Part shown: positions 11,539 to 22,432 of the stretch, one piece after another
Position numbering within the stretch: the first letter of the stretch is position 1
Layout of the letters: each line of letters opens with the position of its first letter
Assembly (NCBI GenBank): GCA_034509755.1
Contig: JAVYJV010000043.1
Coordinates: forward strand, 117,254-181,253
DNA: 64,000 nucleotides
Source of the DNA: Anisodus tanguticus
Lineage: Eukaryota > Streptophyta > Magnoliopsida > Solanales > Solanaceae
Direction of reading: 5' to 3'
Notes under the pieces: generated by a model
What the model was told of the DNA's origin: nothing
Seen by the model: the letters and a program-made list of their open reading frames with translations, nothing else
The model's database searches: none
Program-made: the position numbers and the translations under genes

Positions 11539-12587
11539 TTAAACTTTTTTTGCTTTACCTTTACCACCTTTCTTTTCATAAATTTCTTTTTTAGTTTTAA
11601 TAATATATTCTGGAGCATCTGGTGATGGGAACATTGTTGTAGTCTCAGAATCTTTTGGTGGATTTATTCTCAACTGATAAAAAAAAAAATTTTAATTTAT
11701 AACGAATAAATTTTAGTAAATTTAAATAAAAAATGTTTGAGTTAATTTAAATGAAAACATTCCAATTAGTTCAAATAAAAATTTAGCATATTTTCAAAAT
11801 TATTTACATTAGATGAGCTAATTTTAATTTATTACCATTTATATTTGAAATTAGTAATATTTTCAAATTTACTCAAGTAAGTAATGTAAAACATTTTTAT
11901 AGTAAAGTAAGCAATATTTTAATTTTAAACAAAATTTAGTTGTTTTTAACATTTTTTTCAACATTAGTCAGTTTTAATAGTGTTTAAAACCAGGTATTTC
12001 AAAAACATTCAACATCAGTTAACTCAAAATTATTTACCATTTAACACCAATTAAGTTATTAATCATTAAAAAATTGGTTAAGCTAGTTATTTTAGAGTTT
12101 TATGAAAAAATAATATTTTCCTGCTTATAACTTCATTCAATAATTAATAACTAAAAACATTCATTCAAGTTAATTTTTATTTGAGCTAGTAATTATAACG
12201 AGCGCTAAAACTTATTTTTTATAATAAAAAAATTTATTACTCACCAATATTCTTTGTTTTTCAGCACAAGCGTAATCTGTCTCATCAATATCATTATAAC
12301 AATCGGATTCATTATCTTTTGGAATTTCTCCTCCTTCAAATTCACATAATTTTTCTAATGGTATTGCTCTTACAATTAATTTATCCATATTTTTTGGTTT
12401 TTGTTGAGGACAATAAAATACTTTTGGTGTTTTTAGATCAAATACAATTGATTTTCTCATCATATCACAACTAGCATTTGTGATTATGAAAATTATGAAA
12501 GGTAGATAATAAATTAGTTCTAAAAAAAAATATGAAACAATTAAATAAACAAAAAAATTCTTAAAACTAAAAATACTTACTCAACAT
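11539..12587 (-). CDS. Secreted or ER-lumenal protein of unknown function, 138 residues
   Basis: Three exons on the minus strand: 12581-12587 (only ATG TTG A, then GTAAGT), 12245-12519 and 11539-11673. The frame closes exactly at 139 codons including the stop. The tiny first exon gives MLK, followed by a hydrophobic stretch (LIYYLPFIIFIITNASCD) that looks like a cleavable signal peptide. The mature part has five cysteines (SCD, FYCP, KLCEF, SDCYN, YACAE), an acidic middle and a Lys/Gly-rich tail ending GGKGKAKKV. No membrane segment follows the signal and there is no KDEL-type tail. I do not recognise the family. A YY1/CTCF-like motif lies about 115-125 bases upstream of the start. The internal Met pair (MMRK) could serve as a start, but the signal peptide argues for the spliced form. 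Confidence 0.7.
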
Positions 12588-12700
12588 CTTGAATTATTTA
12601 AACTAAACAATTTTAAACATAAATTAAAACTCAAATGAAAATTTTTTTCTTAAATTTCGATTTAAACTGAATTTGTTAACAATTGAATTTGTATTTAAAA

Positions 12701-12710
12701 AAAGATGGCG
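12701..12710 (+). promoter_or_regulatory. AAAGATGGCG motif (YY1/CTCF-like)
   Basis: AAAGATGGCG followed by ATTTTG lies about 115 bases upstream of the start of the secreted-protein gene on the minus strand. It matches the AAGATGGCG core of YY1 and also the AGRKGGCG core of CTCF. The same core recurs upstream of other genes in the window. Confidence 0.35.
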
Positions 12711-13801
12711 ATTTTGTTTTGGCCTTATATTCATAAGTTTTTCTTTTTTTAAATCTACACCTGCAAAAAAGGCTTTTAAAAAATAAACAAAAACAGGTTT
12801 TGCTAAAACTTTTTTTTAATTTTTTTTTAAAATACAATAAAGTTTCTTTTTATGTTGAACATCTGTAAAAGTTTTTTAAATTTATTTATCAAAATCAATT
12901 TTAAACTTCAAATAAATTTTGCTAAAAAAAGTTTTTAAAATATTTTTATCAATAATTAGGTAAATAAAATAAAGTCCTCATTTTTATGATTTGTTAATTA
13001 TAACTGCAAATATCATTATTGATAGAACTAAAAAAAAATTTTGTTTCAACATTAATTTCTCATTAAATAATTTAAAAGTAACAGTTTTTTCAAAAGAAAA
13101 TTTTATTAGAATTAGCTTTTGATTAGATATTTTTTGGTATCAATTTTTAATGAGATATTTTTCAAATCATAAGTTTTTTGTATTTTATGAAATTTTTTCA
13201 AATAAACTTTCTTTAATCTAATTTCATATTAAATCATCATGCAAAGTTTTCAATGGATTAATTTTCGAATTTTAGTTTAATCCTAATAAGATTATGATCA
13301 TTTTTTACTAAAACTTTCATATTTATAATTTATTCTTACTTATTCCATGTTTTTTCATAAATTTTTTTGATATATTTTTTTGAAAACTGATGTTACATAA
13401 TAGTTGATTAAGAGAATAAATTTTTTTAAAAGAAAATTCTCATAGCTCACAGTAATTCTAACAGCTATATATTACATAATATATACTTGAACAACTTATA
13501 CATTTTTGGCCTATGAATTAATAGTACAAAAAAAAACTAAACCTCAAATTTTTGTTTTTAAATTTTTTATTACAAATATATGGTAGAAATTTTTTTTTTT
13601 ATATAAACACTTTGTTTATATACTTCTTTGGAATCAGAATACACTGTAAATGTTTTTTTCTTTTCTTTTAGTCTTTCAAATTTTGTTTTTAGTCTTCCAA
13701 TACATTTTTTATTAAGTCTTTCATAAAATTTTTTTTTTTTGAATCAAACCATCATTTGGAAACTAAAATAGTAAATAAAATTTCATGATAAAGTTTTTTA
13801 G
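12711..13801. other. Intergenic region 5' of the PH-domain gene
   Basis: No coding frame recognised. The first exon of the PH-domain gene should lie here or further upstream, because its first visible exon begins with a split codon; I could not identify it. Confidence 0.4.
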
Positions 13802-14902
13802 TCGTCAAGTTGGATTCTAAACGTAAACCAAAAACACCTAAATATACGGATAACAGCGTGATTTGTAAATCAGGCTGGCTTTACCGTAAAGGTTAGTTAT
13901 TTTTTTAATTATTTTTAATGTTTAAAGTTTAATATTTAAATTTTTTTTTCTAGTAAATGATGTAGAATGGCATAAAAACTATGTTGAGTTGTATAGAGAT
14001 GGTTTCTTGAAGTATTATAAAAATGATCATTGTCCAAATGCTGAAGATGTCATTTTTTTACCAACTGAGTGTATAGCTATTAAAATTGGAAATAAGGTAA
14101 CTTTAAAATTTGTTGAAACAACTTTAATCTAAATTTTTTTTACTTTCAGGGCTATTTCAGATCAAATCTGCCTCCTAATTTAAATTCTCATTTCATATTT
14201 TCAGTTGTTTCAATGAATAATAAAATATGGACGTTTTGTACTGATTCGATGAATCAACTTAAACAATGGGAATCAAGTTTAGATGAAGCGAGATTTTCAA
14301 TGATAAAATCTAAATTTCCAATAATTTCTGATTCTTATTCAAACCAAAGTGCTGCAACATTTTCTAATCAATTAATTCCAAATCCTTATTTACAAACTCA
14401 ATTTAACCCAATGGGCCTACCACAACTTAATTATTTACAACAGACTTTAACTAATGCATCTAACTATAATGTTTCTTCCCCATATAATTCATTTTATAAT
14501 GCACCAGTTTTTCCTCCAGGTCCTGTACTTAATATGCCTTTCCTAAATTATTCTTCACCAAACCCTTTATTGTTTCAAAATACTATCCCTTCAGCAAATC
14601 CAACATTAACATACCCTTACAATCGTAAGATGAATAATCAATATGATACTCAAATAAATCCTAATTCTAGTTTCAATAATCATACTAAATCGAATTCAAA
14701 GAATCAGCTAAAAAATTTTTCAACACCAGCTACGAGTACAGTGACTTCAACAAGCAATAGTCAATTTACAGTTCAATCAACTACAAATTCAAATTTACCA
14801 GTTCAAAATAGAACACCTGATTTAGGATTAAATGTTTGGTCTCAAGGACAATTTACTATGCCATCCAATCAACTTTGGACAGATCGTAATACTTGGTGGT
14901 AA
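13802..14902 (+). CDS. PH-domain protein, evectin/PLEKHB-like, with long Asn/Ser-rich tail (5' incomplete)
   Basis: Three exons are visible: 13802-13891, 13954-14096 and 14150-14902 (stop TAA), about 327 residues, with the first codon split to an unseen exon. After a basic segment (KRKPKTPKYTDN) comes a pleckstrin-homology domain opening with SGWLYRKVNDVEWHKNYVEL, where SGWL and the W-x-K-x-(W/Y)-(F/V)-x-L strand recall vertebrate PLEKHB1/2. The domain closes with an amphipathic helix containing the invariant Trp (LKQWESSLDEARF). In evectins the PH domain binds acidic phospholipids such as phosphatidylserine on recycling endosomes. The remaining ~200 residues are low complexity (Asn, Ser, Pro, Gln, Thr) and end QLWTDRNTWW; vertebrate evectins lack such an extension. 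Domain call is secure, subfamily moderate. Confidence 0.8.
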
Positions 14903-15250
14903 TTAAATTGATTAATAAGTTCAATTGAGTTGTCAAAAAAAAAAAATTATTCTCTAGAAATACTGATGAAAAATGAATAGAAATGGTTTACAAAAACATT
15001 CAACTAATAAATCATTAAATTCAGTAACTATTTTTTTAAATTTTTATAAAATTGTCAAAATTAACTAATTGAAGATTAAAATAAATTGTTTCACAATGGC
15101 TCAATAAATTAAGATTTAGTTAATAAAACAAAAAAAAAATAAATTCAACAATTAAATTCTAATGCTAATTTTTGATAAATTAAATTTTTTAAAACTAAAT
15201 TCATAAATAGAAAATTTTATTCGTAAAACGTTTCATTAATACAGCATTTT
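14903..15250. other. Convergent intergenic spacer
   Basis: A/T-rich spacer between the stop of the PH-domain gene (plus) and the stop of the coiled-coil gene (minus). It should contain both 3' UTRs. No coding frame seen. Confidence 0.4.
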
Positions 15251-15721
15251 CTAAATGTCCAATAGAAACAAAACCTTTTGTTCATTGTTTTCTAAAATAT
15301 CTTCTAAATCTGAAATTGAATTACATTTTATATCTTCATAAATATCTGTAAAACTAATTGAATTTATTTCTAAATACATGTCCAAAAATTCACTAAATTC
15401 TCTTGCTTTATTAATTAAATAATCTACATAATTAGAAATTTTTAAATATTCACGATAAAACCTTTTAAAATCATAAAAAAATTTTTCAGATAGTTGTTTT
15501 TCAATTAAAAAATTTTGATGAACTTCTTCATTTATTTGTTTTAATAATAAATTTTCTTCTTTTAAAAAATTACAATCGTTTGTTAAAGAGATTATTTTTT
15601 CATTTGATTTTTCATTGTAAAACTTTAATTTTTTAATCTCTTCTTCTAAATCAAAATTTTTCTTTTTTAAATCTTGGTTTATTTTCAAATCACGAAAAAG
15701 GTATTCTGTTTTATCATCCAT
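15251..15721 (-). CDS. Coiled-coil protein of unknown function, 156 residues
   Basis: Single-exon open frame starting MDDKTEYLFRDLKINQDLKK. Residues about 10-80 are a continuous heptad-like Lys/Glu/Leu/Asn coiled coil. A second helical half, rich in Phe and Tyr (YDFKRFYREYLKISNYVDYL), leads into an acidic C-terminus (SISDLEDILENNEQK). There is no signal peptide or membrane segment. The layout resembles small centrosomal or kinetochore coiled-coil proteins, but I do not recognise a family and make no functional claim. The sustained amphipathic pattern over 156 codons argues against a chance ORF. Confidence 0.6.
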   Translation of the reverse strand: MDDKTEYLFRDLKINQDLKKKNFDLEEEIKKLKFYNEKSNEKIISLTNDCNFLKEENLLLKQINEEVHQNFLIEKQLSEKFFYDFKRFYREYLKISNYVDYLINKAREFSEFLDMYLEINSISFTDIYEDIKCNSISDLEDILENNEQKVLFLLDI

Positions 15722-16077
15722 TTCTAAAAGAATCTTTAATAAAATTGATTAAAAATGTGTTTACTAAAAATTATAATTCAAAAAGAATCCATGTTCAATA
15801 ATTATTTAGTAATAGAAGTTGAGTCATCGTTTGTAAAAGAAAAAAATGATTAATAACTTACTTTATCTACTCATAGTGAAAAATTAAGTTGTATTTCGGT
15901 TACCAGATAAAATTGAATAAAAACTATTGATTTTAACATTAAATATTAATGACTAGTTGTCTTGATATTAGATTCAACCCTAAACTTACATTTACATTTA
16001 GTAAAAAATTATTACTGAATGAATATAAATTTGTGAACAATGAAAATCTTGTGTTTTTTTTCTAAATTAAAAAATTA

Positions 16078-16244
16078 GGGCAAGTAGCAGATATAAACTA
16101 CTATCTATATGCCCTGTTCAAAAATTTACGCACACAAGTTTAAAAATAAACTTGTCCTTAGCATTAATTATGAACAAGATTTGCATCTTGCCACAATTGA
16201 AATTAATGCTATGGAGAAAAAAATTTCGTGCACCTTTTCATAGC
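16078..16244 (-). ncRNA. Candidate structured small RNA with snRNA-like architecture
   Basis: Read on the minus strand (5' near 16244), this stretch holds several perfect hairpins in series. GCTATG/CATAGC pairs 16239-16244 with 16208-16213. An 11-bp stem TAGCATTAATT/AATTAATGCTA (16201-16211 with 16159-16169) encloses a CAAGAT/ATCTTG hairpin (16175-16190). A 9-bp hairpin (16134-16155) follows. Then comes AAATTTTTGA (16118-16127), matching the Sm-site pattern, followed directly by a terminal hairpin closed by GGGCA/TGCCC (16078-16114). Single-stranded U-run then 3' hairpin is the hallmark of Sm-class snRNAs and SL RNAs. A T6 run follows about 4 bases downstream. I cannot match it to U1, U2, U4, U5 or U6 by sequence; U11, U12, U4atac and spliced-leader RNA remain possible. 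The first two stems share bases 16208-16211 and so compete. Confidence 0.4.
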
Positions 16245-16819
16245 TAAATCTAAGCAAAATATTTAGGTTTTAAGTTTTCAAAAAAAATTCTTATTAACCG
16301 TTTCAAAAAGATTAAAATTATAATTATTTCACATCTTACAATTAAACTTTTTAAAGTTTCATTAATTATTATAGTAAATACCTGTGTATAAAATAATTTT
16401 TTCTGTTAAAAGTATCAAAAAAATCTACGGGAAATTATTTTTCTTTTTTTTCAAATAGAAAAGTTTAGATATTTTTCAATAAAAATTTTAAAAAGAATAG
16501 AAGTTTAAAAATTTAAAAGAAAAGCTAAACCTTTTTGGTTTATTGAGTTTATTTGTAAAAGTATTTCAATTGAAATTTTTTAAAAGTTGAATTAAGCCTA
16601 AAAACTTCAAATATTGAATTTCGCGCTTTTTTCGGTTTTTTTATAATTTTTATTTGTTTACTATTTTCGTAAAACAATTTTAAATTTAAGATCAGAATAA
16701 GTGTGGTTTGAAAATTTTTAATTAACTGTTTAATGATATGAAATAATTCTCAAAAATTACTAATTTTCATAAAAAAACATTTTTTTATGTTGTCATAAGT
16801 TTTAAAATTTATTTTAATT
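16245..16819. other. Upstream region of DDX46
   Basis: No coding frame seen. TTTCGCGC at 16619-16626, about 195 bases before the DDX46 start, matches the E2F core TTTSSCGC and is one of few CG-rich words here. Confidence 0.4.
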
Positions 16820-19800
16820 ATGAAAAGAAGAAGTCGTGATTCTGAATATAGAAGAAGAAGATCAAGATCTAGATCTCGTGATTATAGTCCATACAGAAGA
16901 AGAAGTAGAAGTCCTAATAGAGAAAGAAAACGCTCTCATGAAAGAAGCTCTTATTATTCAAGAAAAAATCCATATTCAAGAAAAAGATCTAAAAGTAGAG
17001 AAAGAAGAGATTCTAGAGATTATAGTCCAAGAAATCAAAATATTGTAGGATGTGAAATTGATTTAACAAATTTTGATAAAGATGAGCAACAAAAAAAACT
17101 TGAAATTCTTATGCAACAAAGAAGAGAAAAAGTTGAAAAATGGCGTCAAGAACAAGCAAAAAAAAAAGAGAAAATTGAAGAATCAGATTTAAATGATAGT
17201 TTAAGAAATGAAGATAGATCAAACAAAAATTGGACTTTAGAAGATGAGTTTGATGAAGATAGTGATGAAGATGATCAAGTAAAAAATCAAGTTGAAATAG
17301 ATGATAGTAAATTAATTTTACCAACTAAAAAGAACTTAGAAGAAAATGAAGTTTCAGACAGTAAAGTATTTAAAAGTAAGTTTAATTGATATTTCAATTT
17401 TTTGTTTTAGATTTAAATTTTTGTTATTTTTTAGATAAAAAAACAAGTTCATCTCAACCATCTAAATCATTAGACGACAAAAAATTGGTGAATGTAGAAA
17501 AAGAGACAAAAGTAGAAGACGAAGAAGATGATAAAGATCCATTAGATGCATTTATGGAAGGTATTCAAGATGAAATCAAAAAAACTAGAGGGAGTGTGAT
17601 TCAAAAAAAAGAAAAAGTTATAAATGACAAAAAAATTAGTATAATAACAGGTGTAGCTAAAAAAAATAAAAATTTAGCAGTTCAAAATAAAAATAAAGGA
17701 GAATTACTTGAACAAAATCAAGATGCATTAGAATATTCTAGTGAAGATGAACAAACAACAACAGATGATTTACAGTTAATGAATAGTAATTTGATGGCTA
17801 AAAAAGCCAAAAAACTTACTACAATTAGTAAAGATGAAATAACATTTGTTCCATTTGAAAAAAATTTTTATGTAGAAGTTGCTGAATTAGCTAAAATGAC
17901 ACCAGATGAAGTAGAAAAATATAGATTTGAACTTGAAGATATAAAAGTAAAAGGAAAAGGTTGTCCAAAGCCTATTAAAACTTGGGCTCAAACTGGTGTT
18001 TCAAGAAAAATTTTTGAAGCCTTCAAAAAATATGGTTATGAAAAACCAACTCCAATTCAAGCTCAAGCTATTCCCGCTATAATGAGTGGTAGAGATGTAA
18101 TAGGTATTGCTAAAACAGGTAGTGGAAAGACTTTAGCTTTTTTGATACCTATGTTTAGACATATTTTAGCTCAAAGTCCTTTAGAACATGGAGATGGCCC
18201 TATTGGTATTATTATGACACCAACAAGAGAATTAGCTACTCAAATTACATCAGAATGTAGAAAATTTTCAAAATTAGTTGGTTTAAGAGTAGTTGCAGTG
18301 TATGGAGGTACTCCAATCAGAGATCAGATTGGTGAATTAAAACCTGGCGCTGAAATTGTTGTTTGTACACCAGGTAGAATGATAGATATGTTAGCAGCTA
18401 ACGGAGGTAGAGTTACTAATGTAAGAAGATGTACATTTTTGGTTTTAGATGAAGCTGATAGAATGTTTGATATGGGTTTCGAACCTCAAGTTAATAGAAT
18501 AATAGATGGTATAAGACCTGATAGACAAACTGTGGTCTTTTCAGCTACATTCCCAAGAGTAATGGAATGTTTAGCAAGAAGAATTTTAAACAAGCCAATT
18601 GAAATTTCAGTTGGAGGACGTTCCATTGTTTGCAAAGATATCGAACAAAACATTGTAGTGATAGAAGAAGAAGATAAGTTTAGAAAATTATTAGAAATTC
18701 TTGGTAAATATCTTGATTCTGAAGGAACAAAAAGTGCCATTGTTTTTGTTGATAAACAAGAAAATGCTGACAATGTTTTAAAAGAATTGATGCATGCTAT
18801 GTATACTTGTTTAGCTCTACATGGAGGTATAGATCAAACAGATCGAGATTCAACAATAGCAGATTTCAAAGCTAATAAAGTTAGTGTTTTAGTTGCTACA
18901 TCTGTTGCAGCTAGAGGGTTAGATATAAAACATTGTATTGTTGTAATAAATTACGATTGTCCGAATCATTATGAAGATTATGTACATCGTTGTGGACGTA
19001 CTGGAAGAGCAGGTAATAAAGGTTATGCATGGACGTTTATAACACCTGACCAGGGTAAATATGCTTATGATATTAATAAAGCTTTAGAATTAAGTGGTAA
19101 TCCTACCAATCAAGAACTTGTAAATTTATTTAATAATTATAAATTAAGACAAGAAGCTCTTGGACGTGTTGTTGTTGCAGGAGGATCCGGGTTCTCTGGT
19201 AAAGGTTTCAAGTTTGATGAACAAGAAGCTCAACTTGTTAATGAAAAACGTAAATTTGAAAAAGTAGCTCTAGGTTTACAAGACTCAGATGATGAAGATC
19301 CAGAAGCAGATTTGAATCAAGAAATAGCAAACATGTTAGCTCCTAAAAAACCTAAAAATCAAATAGCTGAAAAATTAATGTCTACTATTGCTAATGCAGT
19401 TTTGAATAATGCAGCTAATAATACAATTAATCATAGTCTTTTGACGAATAGTGAAAAAATGGAGTTAGCTAAAAAAGCAGCTTTAAGAATAAATTGTAGT
19501 TTAGCTGGTAAAGCAACTAGTAATACAGAAGCATTTTTGAAAGGAGAAACAAATATAATTCAAATTTCTACTGCTGGTACAGCTAAGTCTTTAGCTGAAA
19601 GAAGAGCTGAACTTTTGCATGCTAAATTAAATTATATACCAAAAGACAATGATGACTTGAACGATAATGCAGATGATCAAAATCCAGATGCATCATTCCA
19701 ACGTTTTGAAGAAGAATTAGAAATTAATGATTTCCCACAACAAGCTAGGTGGAGAGTAACATCAAAAGAAGCAATTGCTCAAATTGCAGAGTATTCTGAA

Positions 19801-20013
19801 GCAGGTATTACTGTTCGTGGAACATATATACCACCAGAAAGTAAATATAATCCTGAATTAGGAGAACGTAAGCTTTATCTTGCTATTGAAGGTACCACTG
19901 AATGGGCAGTTAGTAGAGCTAAAAGTGAAATTATTCGTTTAATTAAAGAAGAACTATGTAAATTACAATCTAATAACCAACCTGCTATGAAAGGTAGATA
20001 TAAAGTTGTATAA
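16820..20013 (+). CDS. DDX46: DEAD-box RNA helicase DDX46/Prp5
   Basis: ATP-dependent helicase that remodels U2 snRNP and proofreads branch-site pairing during prespliceosome assembly. Two exons, 16820-17375 and 17435-20013, joined in phase, give 1044 residues (human about 1031). The N-terminus is an RS domain (dense Arg/Ser/Glu, residues 1-75). An acidic-basic region follows, then DPLDAFMEG, the DPLD motif that Prp5 uses for SF3B1 contact. The helicase core shows GSGKT (motif I), PTREL (Ia), DEAD (II), SAT (III), RGLD and HRCGRTGRAG (VI). The C-terminus carries the family-specific YIPP and Glu-rich segments and ends GRYKVV. All canonical motifs are intact. The start ATG is the only one before the RS repeats. 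Very secure. Confidence 0.97.
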
Positions 20014-20473
20014 GTATTTTTTGTAAATTTTTTGAGTTTCATTTCATTAATTGAGTTTTCATGTAAATCCATTATAAATTAATTTTAAAAACTTGTAAAT
20101 TTTCTTAAGCTGTACTTGTTAAAAATATTTTTTATTTGAAAATAAATTGCAATTTAGCTTTAAATTAATTAAACCATGAGTTTTATTTTAAAAATAATTT
20201 ATTTTTATTATGAAATTGATGAGCATAAATAAAAACCAGTTTTTAATGAGTTAAAATTCATAATATGATTTTAATACTTGGTACTTTGAAATCAATTTGA
20301 CAATTTTATATCATTTGTTTAAATAAATAAATTAAAATAAATACTTGATAAAAACTTGTTTAAACAAAATAATTTAATGTCTATTGATTAAAAAAATAAA
20401 AAAAGTAATCAAAATATAATTTTAGTTTGATTAATTTATCTTTTAAAAGACAAGTTGCATGTATATAAAATTA
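20014..20473. other. Convergent spacer between DDX46 and GMPPB
   Basis: A/T-rich 3' flanking DNA of two converging genes, with several AATAAA-like words on both strands. Nothing else seen. Confidence 0.45.
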
Positions 20474-21583
20474 TTACATTATTATTTTTGGCTCTGTTAT
20501 ACTTGATGTTAATGATTTATGAGGTAAAACTTTAGCACCATTTATGTACAATTCATCTTTTACAGATACATCTTGACCTAAAACACAAGTATTTTCCATT
20601 CTTACCCATTTACCAACAAAACAATTCCAACCGATTATACATTTATCAATCCATGTATGGCATTCAATTGTTGTATCAGATAGTATTGCACAATTTTTTA
20701 GGCAAACACCATTTTTTATTGTAACATTAGAACCTATTGTTACATTTGGACCTATTTGACAATGGTCTCCTATTTTAGCAGTTGAATCTATTAATACGTT
20801 GCCGATTATTTTTATATCGTTGTTAAAATTAGGAACTGCTAAATTGTTTTTATTCTTTAAAGAATTTAAGTATAAATCAATTCCAACTAGAAAATCTTCT
20901 GGTTGACCTACATCCATCCAATAACCTTTTAGCTCTAATGCATATAAATTTTCCTCTTGAACAATCAATGGAAAAGTATCTTTTTCAATTGATGTTGGTC
21001 TTAAAGGTATTTTGTCTATTATTGACATTTTAAATATATACATTCCAGCATTTATTTTGTTTGAAACATAAACTTTAGGTTTTTCGATAAAACTTTCAAT
21101 TTTACCCATTGAATCAAAAACAACAACACCATATTTTGCTGGTTCGGTTACTTTAGTCACAACTATTGTACCTTCTTTACCATGAGTTTTGTGAAATTCA
21201 ATCATTTTTTTAAATGGAAAATCACAAATAATATCACTGTTTAGTACAAAAAATGTATCATCGTCAGTTGTATCTTGTAAAAGTAAATCACGAGCAAGGG
21301 CAATTGGACCAGCAGTACCCATTGGTTCATTTTCAATACTCAATGAGATTTTAATATTTAATTTATCTTCTACTTCTTTTAATTGTTTTTCAATCAAAAT
21401 GTCAAACATATCTTTTTGATATGAAACAGCTAAAATTACATGTTTAACACCAACTTCAACTAATGCTTCAATTTGATGAAGTATCATAGGCTTGTTACAA
21501 AATTCAACTAAAGGTTTAGGATAAGATAAAGTTAATGGACGTAATCTTGTACCATAACCTCCAACTAAAATTAAAGCTTTCAT
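20474..21583 (-). CDS. GMPPB: Mannose-1-phosphate guanylyltransferase beta
   Basis: Makes GDP-mannose from mannose-1-phosphate and GTP, in the cytosol, for N-glycans, O-mannosylation and GPI anchors. One uninterrupted exon of 369 residues (human 360). The nucleotidyltransferase signature is at the very N-terminus (MKALILVGGYGTRLRPLT, then PKPLVEF). Asp in the NSDIIC motif is the metal/sugar-nucleotide ligand, and FIEKPK and GYWMDVGQPEDFL are conserved active-site segments. From about residue 255 a left-handed beta-helix of hexapeptide repeats follows (IGNVLIDSTAKIGDHCQIG). The C-terminus ends EPKIIM. It lies tail-to-tail with DDX46. Very secure. Confidence 0.97.
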   Translation of the reverse strand: MKALILVGGYGTRLRPLTLSYPKPLVEFCNKPMILHQIEALVEVGVKHVILAVSYQKDMFDILIEKQLKEVEDKLNIKISLSIENEPMGTAGPIALARDLLLQDTTDDDTFFVLNSDIICDFPFKKMIEFHKTHGKEGTIVVTKVTEPAKYGVVVFDSMGKIESFIEKPKVYVSNKINAGMYIFKMSIIDKIPLRPTSIEKDTFPLIVQEENLYALELKGYWMDVGQPEDFLVGIDLYLNSLKNKNNLAVPNFNNDIKIIGNVLIDSTAKIGDHCQIGPNVTIGSNVTIKNGVCLKNCAILSDTTIECHTWIDKCIIGWNCFVGKWVRMENTCVLGQDVSVKDELYINGAKVLPHKSLTSSITEPKIIM

Positions 21584-22432
21584 TTTTTTTCTTTTTTCTT
21601 TTTAGATTTCAAAACAAACAATTTTAGAAATATATTCCAACTTGATTATTACAAAATAATGTGAAATATTTTAATTTTACTTAAAAATTAATTCATAAAT
21701 TATTAATAAAATAATGTTTTTTAATTGAATTAAATACACTCTGGCAAATCAAATTTTGTTATGCGTTAGTCTATAATTTACTTTTTTCCATAGGTGTCTC
21801 TAGCTGTACATTTTTAAAGTCCATCTTAAAAAGGCTGTTTTAGAAAATCAGATTACAATAGGCAAGTTTTTTTAAGTTCATTAACATTTAAAAATAATAT
21901 AATAGTTTTCATACTTGATCAGTTTTCTTAAAAAATAATACTCTCAATAAAAATATTTTTAACAAAAAATAGGGAAAAAACTTGAATAAAAAATAGAAAG
22001 ATAAACATTAAGATTAATAAAATAATATGTTGTATTTATAAATTAAATTTATTAATAATAGTTTTATGAATTAATACACATCATTAAATTTAAAAATAAT
22101 TATAAAAATTTAGTTTTAAACATTAAATCTTGTAAATAGATTTCTTTAAAATTGAATTGCTACAAATTTATATCAAATGACCACAACGCCCTCTAACTTA
22201 TTTGAAAACAAGTTTAAACTAAAATTTAATAAACTTTTATGAAATAAAATCTGATAAAGTTTATAATCAAAAAATTTGTTGAATTATAATAAAAAATTGA
22301 GATTAATTAGAATTTTGAAAAAATTTTTAATCATTGATAAAGATAAATTTTCGAAGGCTTAATGAATTTTTATATAAAATAAATTTGAAAAATTTTTTAT
22401 GAAATTTTTACATGGTCTGTTAAATGAAAGAA
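21584..22432. other. Intergenic region between GMPPB and the four-TM gene
   Basis: This is the 5' flank of GMPPB and the 3' flank of the four-TM gene, both on the minus strand. No coding frame seen. CGCCCTCTAACTT at 22187-22199 (complement AAGTTAGAGGGCG) fits the CTCF core AGRKGGCG. Confidence 0.4.

Noticed and set aside
16076..16250. Assigning the structured locus to U6, RNase P or U5
   Set aside because: It lacks the U6 ACAGAGA box, the U5 GCCUUUUAC loop and the RNase P/MRP P4 signature; left as an unassigned snRNA-like candidate.
16836..17048. Alternative-frame ORFs over the RS domain of DDX46 (also 17109-17324 minus)
   Set aside because: Shadows of the repetitive AGA/GAA codons of the RS and acidic regions; DDX46 homology fixes the frame.
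18486..18773. Antisense ORFs inside DDX46, dyskerin, MCM5 and the ABC transporter
   Set aside because: They lie opposite highly conserved coding exons and have no independent features.
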